From Candidatus Eiseniibacteriota bacterium (lineage in GTDB: Bacteria; Joyebacterota; Joyebacteria; Joyebacterales; Joyebacteraceae), in contig DAOVNE010000132.1 in NCBI GenBank assembly GCA_030630395.1, positions 1-5,117 on the forward strand: a stretch of DNA of 5,117 nt, read 5' to 3'. The notes under the pieces were generated by a model. That model was not told the DNA's origin and did not search any database. It saw only the letters and a list, made by a program, of their open reading frames with translations. The position numbers were made by a program, and so were the translations under genes. Shown here one piece after another: positions 4,961-5,117 of the stretch (its first letter is position 1; every line of letters starts with the position of its first letter).

Positions 4961-5117
4961 TGCGGCGAAGCGATCATCATCGCCCAGGAGAACGCCGAGG
5001 GCATCGGCGAGGAGGAATTCACGAAGCTGCTGCTCGAAACAGCCGACCCGCACGAGTACATGCGGCGGGCGCTGCGGGGCGAGGTGGACTCGATTGACCA
5101 GTGGCAGTTCCACGTAC
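4955..5117 (+). CDS. LarA-like (nickel-dependent lactate racemase family) C-terminal fragment
   Basis: The plus-strand frame from about 4955 to the window end encodes roughly 54 residues resembling the C-terminal domain of LarA/DUF2088 proteins. Seen: CGEAIIIAQENAEGIGEEEF, aligning with the family's 'GG-x-I-I-x-x-A-x-x-x-x-G-x-G' strand and loop; then LLLETADPHEYMRRAL, matching the helix with the 'sP-e-e' turn; then DQWQFHV, the family's D-x-W-Q helix. LarA catalyses lactate racemisation with a nickel-pincer cofactor, and relatives act on other 2-hydroxy acids. The catalytic and cofactor-attachment residues lie in the missing N-terminal part, and the gene runs off the right edge. The frame remains open leftwards to an ATG at 4442, but that part is antisense to the anti-sigma-like gene and is not LarA-like. 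Family call from memory of motifs; specific substrate unknown. Confidence 0.55.

Noticed and set aside
1..5117. CRISPR arrays, insertion sequences, integrase or attachment sites, rRNA
   Set aside because: No spaced repeat array, transposase motif, terminal inverted repeat or rRNA-like stretch was found on reading both strands.

Overview
The window looks like chromosomal DNA from an uncultured, moderately high-GC bacterium. Nearly every gene has a strong GGAGG ribosome-binding site, two starts are GTG, and there is no phage, transposon or plasmid hallmark. The protein set (ECF sigma factor, DUF6249-like membrane protein, DUF401 permease-like protein, NfsA-like nitroreductase, LarA-like fragment) does not fix a phylum. 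Its flavour is that of an environmental candidate-phylum or FCB-type genome, which is a weak inference. Both ends cut through genes, so this could be one short metagenomic contig.

Layout. Positions 1-3467 hold a minus-strand series read right to left: ECF sigma factor (2874-3467), nitroreductase 15 nt downstream (2043-2858), a 145-nt gap with a strong hairpin, the DUF401 membrane protein (686-1897), an 89-nt gap, and an EamA/DMT-type transporter that leaves the window on the left (1-596). Positions 3468-3753 are a divergent control region. It has outward-facing TGAAACA boxes, the typical -35 element of ECF promoters, one facing the sigma gene and the other facing the plus-strand DUF6249-like gene (3754-4185). 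Positions 4186-4450 are a non-coding convergent gap. The minus-strand 3' part of a zinc-finger anti-sigma-like membrane protein follows (4451 to about 4945).

At about 4935-4960 the sequence changes identity. To the left, the minus strand encodes the anti-sigma zinc finger without its N-terminal part. To the right, the plus strand encodes the C-terminal region of a LarA (nickel-dependent lactate racemase family) protein without its N-terminal part. Two genes that both lose their 5' ends head to head at one point suggest a rearrangement or, more simply, a chimeric contig end. The 220-aa reading frame from 5113 to 4451 should not be taken as a natural protein.

Working model: the ECF sigma factor probably activates its own operon, including a flavin reductase, and the divergent small membrane protein. 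The DUF401 and DMT genes form a downstream membrane-transport pair behind a structured leader or terminator. The least expected items are the divergent ECF promoter pair, a possible RNA switch over the DUF401 ribosome-binding site, the nitroreductase in the slot where an anti-sigma gene often sits, and the 4935-4960 junction.
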